Part shown: positions 53,307 through 64,000 of the stretch, piece after piece
Numbering within the stretch: the first letter of the stretch is position 1
How the letters are laid out: each line of letters begins with the position of its first letter
NCBI GenBank assembly: GCA_949285455.1
Contig: CASDXP010000001.1
Span: forward strand, 184,957-248,956
Source of the DNA: an uncultured bacterium
GTDB lineage: Bacteria; Bacillota_I; Bacilli_A; RFN20; CAG-826
Length of the DNA stretch: 64,000 bases
Direction: 5' to 3'
Translations under genes and position numbers: made by a program
The notes under the pieces: generated by a model
Seen by the model: only the letters and a program-made list of their open reading frames with translations
Databases searched by the model: none
What the model was told of the DNA's origin: nothing

Positions 53307-53983
53307 AAGATAAAAATACTCCCATCTATATATTGAATTGTAATCATCGGATCTATTACATAGTAGGCATAGAAATGTTCTCTACTACCTGCTACTTCAT
53401 AATCTCCCCACCAATAATCATCCCATTTCCAAGTTTCACACTCAATTTTATAAACGTGTCCTGCAGTAATAAGAGCAAATATTTCATTTTCAACTAATTC
53501 ATGTTTAATACTATAGTCAATAGAAATTGAAGACGAAGTCGAAGTAGTGTATGTTTGGGTTTCTTCAATTTCGTAAACTGTTGAAATGTTTAAACCGCCT
53601 TTAATTTCAGCACCAGGAAATCCTAACTTTAATTCAAGTCCAGTATTAATCTCTGAAGAAAAACGTTTTGTGGTTGATACAGAATCGGTTTCAATAGATG
53701 AGAAAGTGCTAGTAAAGTCAAAATTTTCTAAAACAGCACCATTATAAAAATCAGTTAATTGTTGGACCCTTTGTATTCCAATATATTCATAAGATTTTAT
53801 ATCAAGCATGACATGCTGACCAATAAAACCAGACCAATACCAATGAGTTTCAAAAGCGCCTAATTGAATTGAAATTGGAGGAATATCTTCATAAGTAGAA
53901 GCATTAGTCTCCAAATAAATTTGATTCATTGACGGCGATAATGATGCAATGGATATAAATACTGACGCTAATGCAGAAATCAT
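53303..53983 (-). CDS. Secreted beta-rich protein, possible aerolysin-like fold
   Basis: A 226-residue protein behind a strong AAGGAGG. The N-terminus (ISALASVFISIASLSPS) is hydrophobic but has no Lys or Arg, so it is a weak signal peptide or membrane anchor. Residues 86-160 are made of alternating Ser/Thr-rich strands: FTSTFSSIETDSVSTTKRFS, then an amphipathic stretch (NTGLELKLGFPGAEIKGGLN), then EETQTYTTSTSSSISIDYS. Two Ser/Thr-rich arms around an amphipathic hairpin resemble the insertion region of ETX/MTX2-type (aerolysin-like) proteins. The C-terminus is rich in Trp and Tyr (WKWDDYWWGDY). The fold call is tentative and a toxin role is not shown. Confidence 0.6.
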   Translation of the reverse strand: MISALASVFISIASLSPSMNQIYLETNASTYEDIPPISIQLGAFETHWYWSGFIGQHVMLDIKSYEYIGIQRVQQLTDFYNGAVLENFDFTSTFSSIETDSVSTTKRFSSEINTGLELKLGFPGAEIKGGLNISTVYEIEETQTYTTSTSSSISIDYSIKHELVENEIFALITAGHVYKIECETWKWDDYWWGDYEVAGSREHFYAYYVIDPMITIQYIDGSIFIL

Positions 53984-54009
53984 AAATACGAACCTCCTTC
54001 TACATTTTT

Positions 54010-54038
54010 ATTATATAATGCAAAATAAATGTTTTGAA
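54010..54038 (-). promoter_or_regulatory. Promoter of the secreted protein/lipoprotein operon
   Basis: On the minus strand, TTCAAA (54033-54038), a 17-base spacer, and TATAAT (54010-54015). It follows the rRNA operon terminator. Confidence 0.65.
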
Positions 54039-54055
54039 TACAAAGTTTTTGTTAT

Positions 54056-54089
54056 AAAAATTATACCAAATTCGAGAAATTTGGTATAA
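54056..54089 (-). terminator. rRNA operon terminator
   Basis: A 12-base perfect stem, TTATACCAAATT (54061-54072) with AATTTGGTATAA (54078-54089), follows the 5S gene. On the minus strand it continues TTTTTATAAC. Confidence 0.85.
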
Positions 54090-54094
54090 AAAAA

Positions 54095-54205
54095 GCCCGG
54101 CGGCTCGCTATTCTCCCCACTGGGTGAGTACCTTCGCCACTACGGTGCTTAACTTCTGTGTTCGGGATGGGAACAGGTGTGTCCACCGCGCCATCACCAC
54201 CAGAC
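54095..54205 (-). rRNA. rrf: 5S ribosomal RNA
   Basis: About 111 bases. The minus strand carries the conserved CCCATCCCGAACACAGAAG and the loop E/helix V sequence AGTGGCGAAGGTACTCACC. The ends pair as GTCTGGTGG-type with CCGCCGGGC-type sequence. Last gene of the rRNA operon; exact ends are approximate to a few bases. Confidence 0.95.
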
Positions 54206-54226
54206 TTTTTTTCAAGGATGCAATCC

Positions 54227-54244
54227 TTGAAAACTGAATATTAA
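54227..54244 (-). other. 3' half of the 23S processing stem
   Basis: This 18-base stretch is the exact reverse complement of 57305-57322 on the other side of the 23S gene. Together they form the long stem normally cut by RNase III. Confidence 0.85.
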
Positions 54245-54312
54245 CTTCTTCATGTTCCAACTATCATCAAATAGAACTTATAATCGTTTATTTTACTAAG
54301 TAAAATCTTGAA

Positions 54313-57212
<2,900 letters not shown>

Positions 57213-57477
57213 CTTGATATATAAGGTATGATGAATGTTGTTAATTTCTATGTCTTTCGCTTTTCACTTGGTGAAACGCGTCTAAGACAGAAAGAACATG
57301 TTATTTAATATTCAGTTTTCAAAGATCGCTTTTAGAGAGAGACTAATCTCTCAAAACTAGATAGATGACTCCACTTTTGCTCAATGTTGTAACCAACATA
57401 AACTTCATCTCATTTAAGTAAAAACATCTTGGTTAATGTATTCATCAGCAAATGCTATTGCCGATACTTTCTCCATA
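57213..57477 (-). other. 16S-23S spacer without tRNA genes
   Basis: A 265-base spacer. It holds half of the 16S stem (57353-57366) and half of the 23S stem (57305-57322), and an AGAGAGAC/CTAATCTCT hairpin between them. The motif TTTCAAAGATC occurs here (57317-57327) and again upstream of 16S (59087-59097). No tRNA was found. Confidence 0.8.
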
Positions 57478-59006
<1,529 letters not shown>

Positions 59007-59075
59007 AATGTATATATTTACAATATTCTGATTTTTGTCTGTTTCCTAACTTAAATGATATTGACGTTGTGTTGT

Positions 59076-59089
59076 ATCTATCTAGTTTT
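59076..59089 (-). other. 5' half of the 16S processing stem
   Basis: ATCTATCTAGTTTT on the plus strand is the exact reverse complement of AAAACTAGATAGAT at 57353-57366 after the 16S gene, forming the RNase III stem. Confidence 0.85.
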
Positions 59090-59151
59090 CAAAGATCAGT
59101 TGCATGCTTTACTCTCGTAAACAGGTGGGTCTTTCCACCGCATGCTTGGAT

Positions 59152-59181
59152 ATCTTACCACCGATTAAACATAGGTGTCAA
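59152..59181 (-). promoter_or_regulatory. rRNA operon promoter with upstream A/T element
   Basis: On the minus strand, a perfect TTGACA (59176-59181), an 18-base spacer, and TAAGAT (59152-59157). The region just upstream is almost pure A/T, as in UP elements. The leader contains a GGTGG/CCACC stem. Confidence 0.8.
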
Positions 59182-59211
59182 GCAAATATTTAAGATATTT
59201 TTAATTTTTTT

Positions 59212-59238
59212 ATTAATAGTGCGTTTTTTACTATTAAT
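59212..59238. repeat. 9-base perfect inverted repeat upstream of the rRNA promoter
   Basis: ATTAATAGT (59212-59220) and ACTATTAAT (59230-59238) are separated by nine bases. It lies between the end of the BI-1 gene and the rRNA promoter and has no U tract on the minus strand, so it is a poor terminator for that gene. Confidence 0.6.
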
Positions 59239-59261
59239 ATACATATATTAATGATTGATAT

Positions 59262-60020
59262 TTATCGTCTCGAAGCCATCAAGACGATGAAGATACGAAT
59301 CAAAATATAAATAAAATCGCAATAAAAACTGAAGGCATAGTAGACAAAAAGCGAATCAGTTTGAATAATTCCACTATTTAAATCGTTTTTAAATCTATTC
59401 ATGTCGTAAGCAGTAATAAGTAAGATAGCGATGAGCATGACGAAAGTAATGACCCAATCAAGCCAAGTCCATACGCCATATGTCGAAGGCATAAAAAGCA
59501 TCAACATGTAATTAGTGAACGCTAATAAGGCACCACCGAAAAGTAAACCTAAACCAATATTTGCGAAAATGTTTAAATTACCTTTAGTTAAAAAACCGAT
59601 GAGAGCCATCACTAAGAAAGCGACGCAAGTAACGCCAAAAGCCGTCGCAAATGTTGGTAGAGCAACATTTAAATCTTCAAACATGAAGAAGACGGACATC
59701 AAGATACCCATGCAGACGGCATATAAAAGATAAGAAACCCACGTTCCCACCGTCTTTCCTCTAATCGCTTTCGAATTCACTAAGAAAATTAAAATAATTT
59801 GAGCGATGGAAGAAATGACGATAGTAGCAATCCAAGAATAAAAACCAACTTCGGGGTTCGTTATCATAATCTGCCTAAATAAATAAGGTAAACCAATTGA
59901 AATACCACAAGATATAGCTAAACCTAAGGCCATATATAAGAAAACGCGCACGTAGGCGAGACCACTACTAACTTTGCTCGAACTTGTATTTGCTTCTAAA
60001 TTTTGTTGCATAAAGTCCAT
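59262..60020 (-). CDS. Bax inhibitor-1 (TMBIM) family membrane protein
   Basis: A 252-residue protein with seven predicted membrane segments. I start at ATG 60020 (MDFMQQNLEA), which follows AGAGGTG by 5 bases; an ATG at 60038 lies before that site. The family features are the AYVRVFLYMALGLAIS first helix and the late TAYDMNRFKND motif (the conserved Asp of the pH-gated calcium leak family). Bacterial members such as BsYetJ pass calcium. It has its own transcript between the tpiA terminator and the rRNA promoter. Confidence 0.85.
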   Translation of the reverse strand: MDFMQQNLEANTSSSKVSSGLAYVRVFLYMALGLAISCGISIGLPYLFRQIMITNPEVGFYSWIATIVISSIAQIILIFLVNSKAIRGKTVGTWVSYLLYAVCMGILMSVFFMFEDLNVALPTFATAFGVTCVAFLVMALIGFLTKGNLNIFANIGLGLLFGGALLAFTNYMLMLFMPSTYGVWTWLDWVITFVMLIAILLITAYDMNRFKNDLNSGIIQTDSLFVYYAFSFYCDFIYILIRIFIVLMASRR

Positions 60021-60059
60021 ACATATCACCTCTTTCATATAAATATATATAAAGATGAA

Positions 60060-60095
60060 TTAAAAAGCCACCAAACTTTTTTCATCTAGTGGCTT
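60060..60095 (-). terminator. Terminator after tpiA
   Basis: AAGCCAC (60065-60071) pairs with GTGGCTT (60089-60095), followed on the minus strand by TTTAATTC. Confidence 0.8.
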
Positions 60096-60121
60096 CTTAA
60101 ACAATAATTAATAAAGTGTCA

Positions 60122-60877
60122 TTAAATGATAGCGGTTAATAAAGCGCGGAACGATTCCACTTCTAAAGACGCTCCACCGACTAAAGCACCATCAATTTCT
60201 TCGTTTGATAAGTAAGAGTGAATGTTATTAGGCTTCACGGAACCGCCGTAAAGAATGTGCACAGCTTCACTTACTTCCTTACCATACATTTTTTCGATCG
60301 TGCGACGGATGAAAGAGATGACATCGACAGCAATTTCAGGCGAAGCATTTAAACCTGTGCCGATGCTCCACACTGGCTCGTAGGCGATGATAACTTTCTT
60401 CATCGCTTCTTCGTCCAAATCTTTCAATCCGACGACAATTTGTTCTTTGACGACATCTTTTGTTAGCTTCGCATTAAATTGTTCGAGCGTTTCTCCGACG
60501 CAATATAATGGAACCATATCATTTTGGAGAAGAGAGACGATTTTTAAATGACATTTTTCATTCGTCTCATTATCGTAAGTTCTTCTTTCAGAATGACCGA
60601 CAAGCGCACAGGAAACATCGATATCTTTTAACATCGGTATAGAAACTTCACCAGTATAAGCACCGTGATCTAAATAATGTACGTTTTGCGAAGCGATGAT
60701 GATACCAAACGTATGTTTCTTAAGAGTTTCTAAAGCTAGATAGCTAGGAGCGATACCTAAGACGACGTCATGTTCTTTCGCTAAGGAGACGATCGAAGGT
60801 GTAACTTTAGCAAATGCTAAAGCTTCCGCATTCGTCTTATTCATCTTCCAATTGCCAAATAATATTTTCTTACGCAT
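60122..60877 (-). CDS. tpiA: Triosephosphate isomerase
   Basis: A 251-residue TIM barrel. N-terminal FGNWKMNKTNAE (Asn, Lys), ALVGHSERR with catalytic His, AYEPVWSIGTG with catalytic Glu, and LYGGSVKPNN phosphate loop. It interconverts DHAP and G3P. GAGG precedes the ATG; it starts 1 base after pgk. Confidence 0.97.
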   Translation of the reverse strand: MRKKILFGNWKMNKTNAEALAFAKVTPSIVSLAKEHDVVLGIAPSYLALETLKKHTFGIIIASQNVHYLDHGAYTGEVSIPMLKDIDVSCALVGHSERRTYDNETNEKCHLKIVSLLQNDMVPLYCVGETLEQFNAKLTKDVVKEQIVVGLKDLDEEAMKKVIIAYEPVWSIGTGLNASPEIAVDVISFIRRTIEKMYGKEVSEAVHILYGGSVKPNNIHSYLSNEEIDGALVGGASLEVESFRALLTAII

Positions 60878-60878
60878 A

Positions 60879-62099
60879 TTAGTCCTCTAGGATTGTAATA
60901 CCAGGAAGCTTACCATCATTTTCGATCATTTCAAGCGAGGCACCGCCACCAGTCGAAACGTGGGAGAATTTATCCGAGTAACCAAATTGTTTAATAGCCG
61001 CGGCTGAATCACCGCCACCGCAGACGCTGAAACAATTTTTAAGTTTAGCTACTGCATCACAAATTGCACGTGTGCCATGTTGGAAATCGTTTTGTTCGAA
61101 GACGCCCATCGGACCATTCCAGAAAATCATCTTCGCGTGAGAAATTTCATCCGCGAATTTGACGATCGTCTTAGGACCGATATCCATCCCTTCAAATCCT
61201 TCAGGAATATTATTGTCAGGCGTCACTAATTTTTCCGTCCAATTTTCAAATTCATTCGTGACGACACTATCGAGCGGAAGAACGATACGACCATGCGCTT
61301 TTTCGTAACAATTTCTTGCGTAATCGAGTTGATCTAATTCACATGGTGAAGTACCAACTTCTTTACCGAGAGCTTTAAGGAAAGTATAAGCCATCGCCCC
61401 ACCGATGAGAATCTTATCGCACTTGTGGAGTAAAGATTCGATAACTTTAATCTTATCGCTAACTTTTAAACCACCCAAAATAGCGACGTAAGGACGATCT
61501 TCATCTTTGACGAAGACGCAACGATTAAGATTTTTTACTTCTTTTTCGACGAGGTAACCCATCGCTACTTCTTTTCCTTCTTTCTTAAGAATTTCAGGAA
61601 CACCATAGGTGGAAGCATGCGCTCTATGGGCGCTACCGAAAGCATCCATGACGTAAACGTCAGCTAAAGATGCCCAAATGGCAGATAGTTCAGGATCATT
61701 TTTCTCTTCACCTTTTTCATAACGCGTATTTTGCATCAAAAGCACATCGCCATCTTTTAAAGCCGCCACTGCATCAGTTAATTTTTCTCCACGTGTCGCA
61801 TCGACAAATACTACTTCTTGTGCAAGTAAACTAGAGAGTCTTTTGGCGATAGGACGCATGTTATTTTTAGCTTTTTGTGCTTCGATAACTTCTGGGGCTT
61901 CTTTATGTTTAATCTTACCTAAATGTGAAAATAAGATGACTCTTGCCCCTTCTCCAATCAAATATTTGATCGTTGGTAAGGCTTGGACGATACGGTTATC
62001 ATCACGAATTTCATGTCCCGCGAGCGGTACGTTGAAATCGACGCGAACGAGGACACGTTTACCTTTAAGATTTTTCAAATCTTCAATTGTTTTAATCAT
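60879..62099 (-). CDS. pgk: Phosphoglycerate kinase
   Basis: A 406-residue enzyme. Substrate site VLVRVDFNVPL, RVILFSHLGK, VMDAFGSAHRAHAS, hinge GGLKVSDKI and nucleotide site VCGGGDSAAAIKQFG. It makes ATP from 1,3-bisphosphoglycerate. AGGAGG lies 8 bases before the ATG and just after the gap terminator, so readthrough sets its level. Confidence 0.97.
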   Translation of the reverse strand: MIKTIEDLKNLKGKRVLVRVDFNVPLAGHEIRDDNRIVQALPTIKYLIGEGARVILFSHLGKIKHKEAPEVIEAQKAKNNMRPIAKRLSSLLAQEVVFVDATRGEKLTDAVAALKDGDVLLMQNTRYEKGEEKNDPELSAIWASLADVYVMDAFGSAHRAHASTYGVPEILKKEGKEVAMGYLVEKEVKNLNRCVFVKDEDRPYVAILGGLKVSDKIKVIESLLHKCDKILIGGAMAYTFLKALGKEVGTSPCELDQLDYARNCYEKAHGRIVLPLDSVVTNEFENWTEKLVTPDNNIPEGFEGMDIGPKTIVKFADEISHAKMIFWNGPMGVFEQNDFQHGTRAICDAVAKLKNCFSVCGGGDSAAAIKQFGYSDKFSHVSTGGGASLEMIENDGKLPGITILED

Positions 62100-62113
62100 T
62101 GGTTTTTCCTCCT

Positions 62114-62148
62114 AAAAACAAGAAAAAGAGCACCACGAAGGTGCTCTT
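62114..62148 (-). terminator. Terminator between gap and pgk
   Basis: AAGAGCACC (62126-62134) pairs with GGTGCTCTT (62140-62148) around a TTCGT loop on the minus strand, followed by TTTCTTGTTTTT. Confidence 0.85.
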
Positions 62149-62164
62149 AAAATATTATTTTAAC

Positions 62165-63205
62165 TTATTTACAGCCGAGTTTACGACCCATTTCACCAGC
62201 GAGACGGACGAATTGGCAAGTGTAGCTATATTCGTTATCGTACCAGGAAACGACTTTGACAAGTTGGGTGCCTTCTGGCGTTTTGAAGACGACTGTTTGC
62301 GTCGCATCGAAAATTGAACCAGCGGTCGCTCCGATGATATCGCTAGAGACGATTTCATCTTCATTATACGCTAAGACATCTTTTAGATAAGTCGCTGCAG
62401 CTTCTTTCATCGCTTCGTTAATTTCTTCTGCGGTCACTTCTTTCTTAAGTAAGAGAGAAAGGTCGACTAAAGAACCATCGACGACTGGGACACGTAACGC
62501 ACCACCACGGAGACGGCCTTCGAGTGAAGGAATGACGAGGTTGATCGCTTTAGCAGCACCGGTAGAAGTTGGTACGATGTTAGCTGCAGCCGCTCTACCA
62601 CGACGTAAATTACCTTTCTTCACTAAGTCGAGTGTCGTTTGGTCATTCGTATAAGCGTGGACAGTGGTCATATAACCACCAAGAATACCGAATTTTTCAT
62701 CTAAGACTTTGCAAACTGGGGCTAAGCAGTTCGTCGTACAAGAAGCACCGGAGATGACTAAATCTTCTTTCTTTAAGCCATCGGTGTTAACACCGTAGAC
62801 GAATGTTGGAGTTTCTTTATCCGCTGGAGCGGAGATGATGACACCCTTCGCGCCACCGCTTGTGATGTGGACCATCGCATCCTTTTTACCTTTGAAACGA
62901 CCAGTACATTCTAAGACGATATCGACACCATAATCTTTCCAATTAAGTTCTTCTGGGTTTGGCTTACCGAGAACTGGAATACGGCGACCCTTATACATAA
63001 TAGCGGTATCATCTTCGGAAACACCGATATCAGATTCACCAAATCTCTTATGAGCGGTATCGTATTTGAGTAAGTACGCTAATGTTTTTGCATCGGATAA
63101 ATCGTTGATTGCGACCACTTCAAATTCGCCACCAAGACTTTCCATACGACGGAAGGCTAAGCGTCCGATCCTTCCGAAACCATTGATGCCAATTTTAATT
63201 GCCAT
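62165..63205 (-). CDS. gap: Glyceraldehyde-3-phosphate dehydrogenase
   Basis: A 346-residue enzyme. NAD site KIGINGFGRIGRLAFRRM. The catalytic Cys is in SGASCTTNCLAPV, with the His in HAYTNDQ. The substrate region is RRGRAAAANIVPTSTGAAKA, and the C-terminal WYDNEYSYTCQ is conserved. The NAD-specific Asp is present (INDLSDAK). First gene of the glycolytic operon, with AGGAGG before the ATG and a promoter carrying an internal dyad. Confidence 0.97.
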   Translation of the reverse strand: MAIKIGINGFGRIGRLAFRRMESLGGEFEVVAINDLSDAKTLAYLLKYDTAHKRFGESDIGVSEDDTAIMYKGRRIPVLGKPNPEELNWKDYGVDIVLECTGRFKGKKDAMVHITSGGAKGVIISAPADKETPTFVYGVNTDGLKKEDLVISGASCTTNCLAPVCKVLDEKFGILGGYMTTVHAYTNDQTTLDLVKKGNLRRGRAAAANIVPTSTGAAKAINLVIPSLEGRLRGGALRVPVVDGSLVDLSLLLKKEVTAEEINEAMKEAAATYLKDVLAYNEDEIVSSDIIGATAGSIFDATQTVVFKTPEGTQLVKVVSWYDNEYSYTCQFVRLAGEMGRKLGCK

Positions 63206-63239
63206 ATAGAAAATATTTCCTCCTTAATTGACGTATATT

Positions 63240-63268
63240 ATTATAGCAACATCATAAGATGTTAACAA
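63240..63268 (-). promoter_or_regulatory. gap operon promoter with a dyad in its spacer
   Basis: On the minus strand, TTGTTA (63263-63268), a 17-base spacer, and TATAAT (63240-63245). The spacer holds the perfect dyad AACATC-TTAT-GATGTT (63248-63263), placed where a repressor would block the polymerase. Confidence 0.75.
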
Positions 63269-63320
63269 CTTAATTTTAATTGCCTATAAACCGCTAGTGA
63301 GTGCGCAATTTTCTTCGCTT

Positions 63321-63355
63321 CAAAAAAATGACTAGCGAGTCAACTTCGCTAGTCA
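63321..63355 (-). terminator. Terminator after the zinc-ribbon protein gene
   Basis: TGACTAGCGA (63329-63338) pairs with TCGCTAGTCA (63346-63355), followed on the minus strand by TTTTTTTG. Confidence 0.85.
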
Positions 63356-63386
63356 ATGAATGAATAAATTATTTTTAAAAAGTAAG

Positions 63387-63836
63387 TTACTTTTTCGAGG
63401 TATTTTCGACAATTTGTACGAAAGTACCACTTCTTAAAGTTTGCACTAGTTGGGCATAAGTATCAAGATGCTTCTTTTCGATGATAATTTCGACGATGCC
63501 CCATACGAGCAAAGCTGTACCAGCGATGATACCCGCTAAAGCGACGTAGAATTCAAAGCACGTAACTGAAAATACTCTTATCGTCACCGCACCGACACTT
63601 TGTTGTTTAAAAGAAAGCCAAATAAATAAGATACCGATAATTAAGAAAATTATTCCTAAGACGACGCGAACTAATCCACCGTTCGTCTTATCGCGGGAGA
63701 CGTTTTCGCGTTTGTGCACCATTTGAATTAATTTTCTTGTCTGAACATCATCTAATTCACGATGAAGTTCTGCACCACAAAATTTACATTTTGTTGCATT
63801 ATTATCATTTTCATGAGCGCATTCAATACAATACAT
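63387..63836 (-). CDS. Zinc-ribbon membrane protein
   Basis: A 149-residue protein. The N-terminal zinc ribbon is CIECAHENDNNATKCKFCG (Cys3, Cys6, Cys17, Cys20). Two membrane helices lie near residues 58-76 and 94-115. The C-terminal part is soluble and charged. GGAG lies about 8 bases before the ATG. Similar architectures are common in Firmicutes and mostly uncharacterised. Function unknown. Confidence 0.78.
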   Translation of the reverse strand: MYCIECAHENDNNATKCKFCGAELHRELDDVQTRKLIQMVHKRENVSRDKTNGGLVRVVLGIIFLIIGILFIWLSFKQQSVGAVTIRVFSVTCFEFYVALAGIIAGTALLVWGIVEIIIEKKHLDTYAQLVQTLRSGTFVQIVENTSKK

Positions 63837-63857
63837 AATTTAACTCCGTTCACATAT

Positions 63858-63886
63858 ATTATAGTAGCAATTATATTTTTTTCCAA
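63858..63886 (-). promoter_or_regulatory. Promoter of the zinc-ribbon protein gene
   Basis: On the minus strand, TTGGAA (63881-63886), a 17-base spacer, and a perfect TATAAT (63858-63863). Confidence 0.7.
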
Positions 63887-63936
63887 ATCAATTCATCATA
63901 AGGATACCGTTTGTTATTTGTAGGTAACAATTAAAA

Positions 63937-63985
63937 ATAGAAAGTCTTACAATGTTAATTGCAAAACACAAAGGAGACTTTCTAT
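63937..63985 (+). repeat. 10-base perfect inverted repeat before the right-edge gene
   Basis: ATAGAAAGTC (63937-63946) and GACTTTCTAT (63976-63985) are perfect complements 29 bases apart. The second arm touches the start codon. A TACAAT-like -10 (63948-63953) lies between the arms, so the dyad may be an operator or the end of a mobile element. Confidence 0.6.
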
Positions 63986-64000
63986 ATGAATATTCTAACA
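63986..64000 (+). CDS. Start of an unknown gene, cut by the window edge
   Basis: Only ATG and four more codons (MNILT) lie in the window. The start is supported by AAAGGAG about 9 bases upstream. Product unknown. Confidence 0.5.

Overview
The window looks like a chromosomal segment of an AT-rich, anaerobic, fermentative, low-GC Gram-positive bacterium. It carries PolC, a Bacillus-type order of housekeeping genes, lipoproteins, a superoxide reductase and a sugar-fed glycolytic set. Several traits recall the cell-wall-poor or Tenericutes-related side of Bacilli: an elongated MsmX/UgpC-type sugar ATPase, ribosomal protein S2 with long tails, and many lipoproteins. TGA is used as a stop, so the standard bacterial code applies. 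A 16S search (57478-59006) would settle the placement; I do not name a genus.

Layout. 1-3.9 kb: two related large lipoproteins, a tRNA-Leu and a small membrane protein, all on the minus strand. 4.0-13.6 kb: a plus-strand maltodextrin island with a leader containing an early terminator, substrate-binding lipoprotein, two permeases, a lipid-anchored GH13 enzyme, an unusually long ABC ATPase and two unknown lipoproteins. 13.6-18.6 kb: tRNA-Leu, an ABC-2 transporter flanked by two hexapeptide acetyltransferases, superoxide reductase, and a phosphodiesterase-like hydrolase. 18.6-21.6 kb: purine permease, three tRNAs, a GNAT protein and an HTH-membrane protein.

21.6-52.5 kb: a long minus-strand housekeeping block that follows the Bacillus order almost gene for gene: yloU, fakA, recG, plsX, rnc, ftsY, ylxM, ffh, rplS, lepB, rbgA, rnhB, dprA, topA, trmFO, xerC, rpsB, tsf, pyrH, frr, uppS, cdsA, dxr, rseP, polC. 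Inside it, rpsP-khpA-rimM-trmD lies inverted in place, so rpsP and rplS are divergent. 52.7-54.0 kb: a two-gene operon for a secreted protein with a possible aerolysin-like strand pattern and a lipoprotein. 54.1-59.2 kb: one complete minus-strand rRNA operon (16S-23S-5S) without spacer tRNAs. 59.3-63.9 kb: a BI-1 family membrane protein, the glycolytic operon gap-pgk-tpiA, and a zinc-ribbon membrane protein. A new plus-strand gene starts at the right edge.

How the genes fit together: extracellular glucans would be trimmed by the surface GH13 enzyme, taken up by the ABC system and passed to gap-pgk-tpiA glycolysis. The central block supplies translation, membrane insertion, lipid synthesis and replication. 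The strongest unusual signals are the roughly 870-residue ABC ATPase, the secreted protein/lipoprotein pair, a set of genes with a -10 box only 6-7 bases before the start codon (likely leaderless mRNAs), the in-place inversion, and a perfect dyad inside the gap promoter. I saw no CRISPR array, prophage or recognisable complete insertion sequence.
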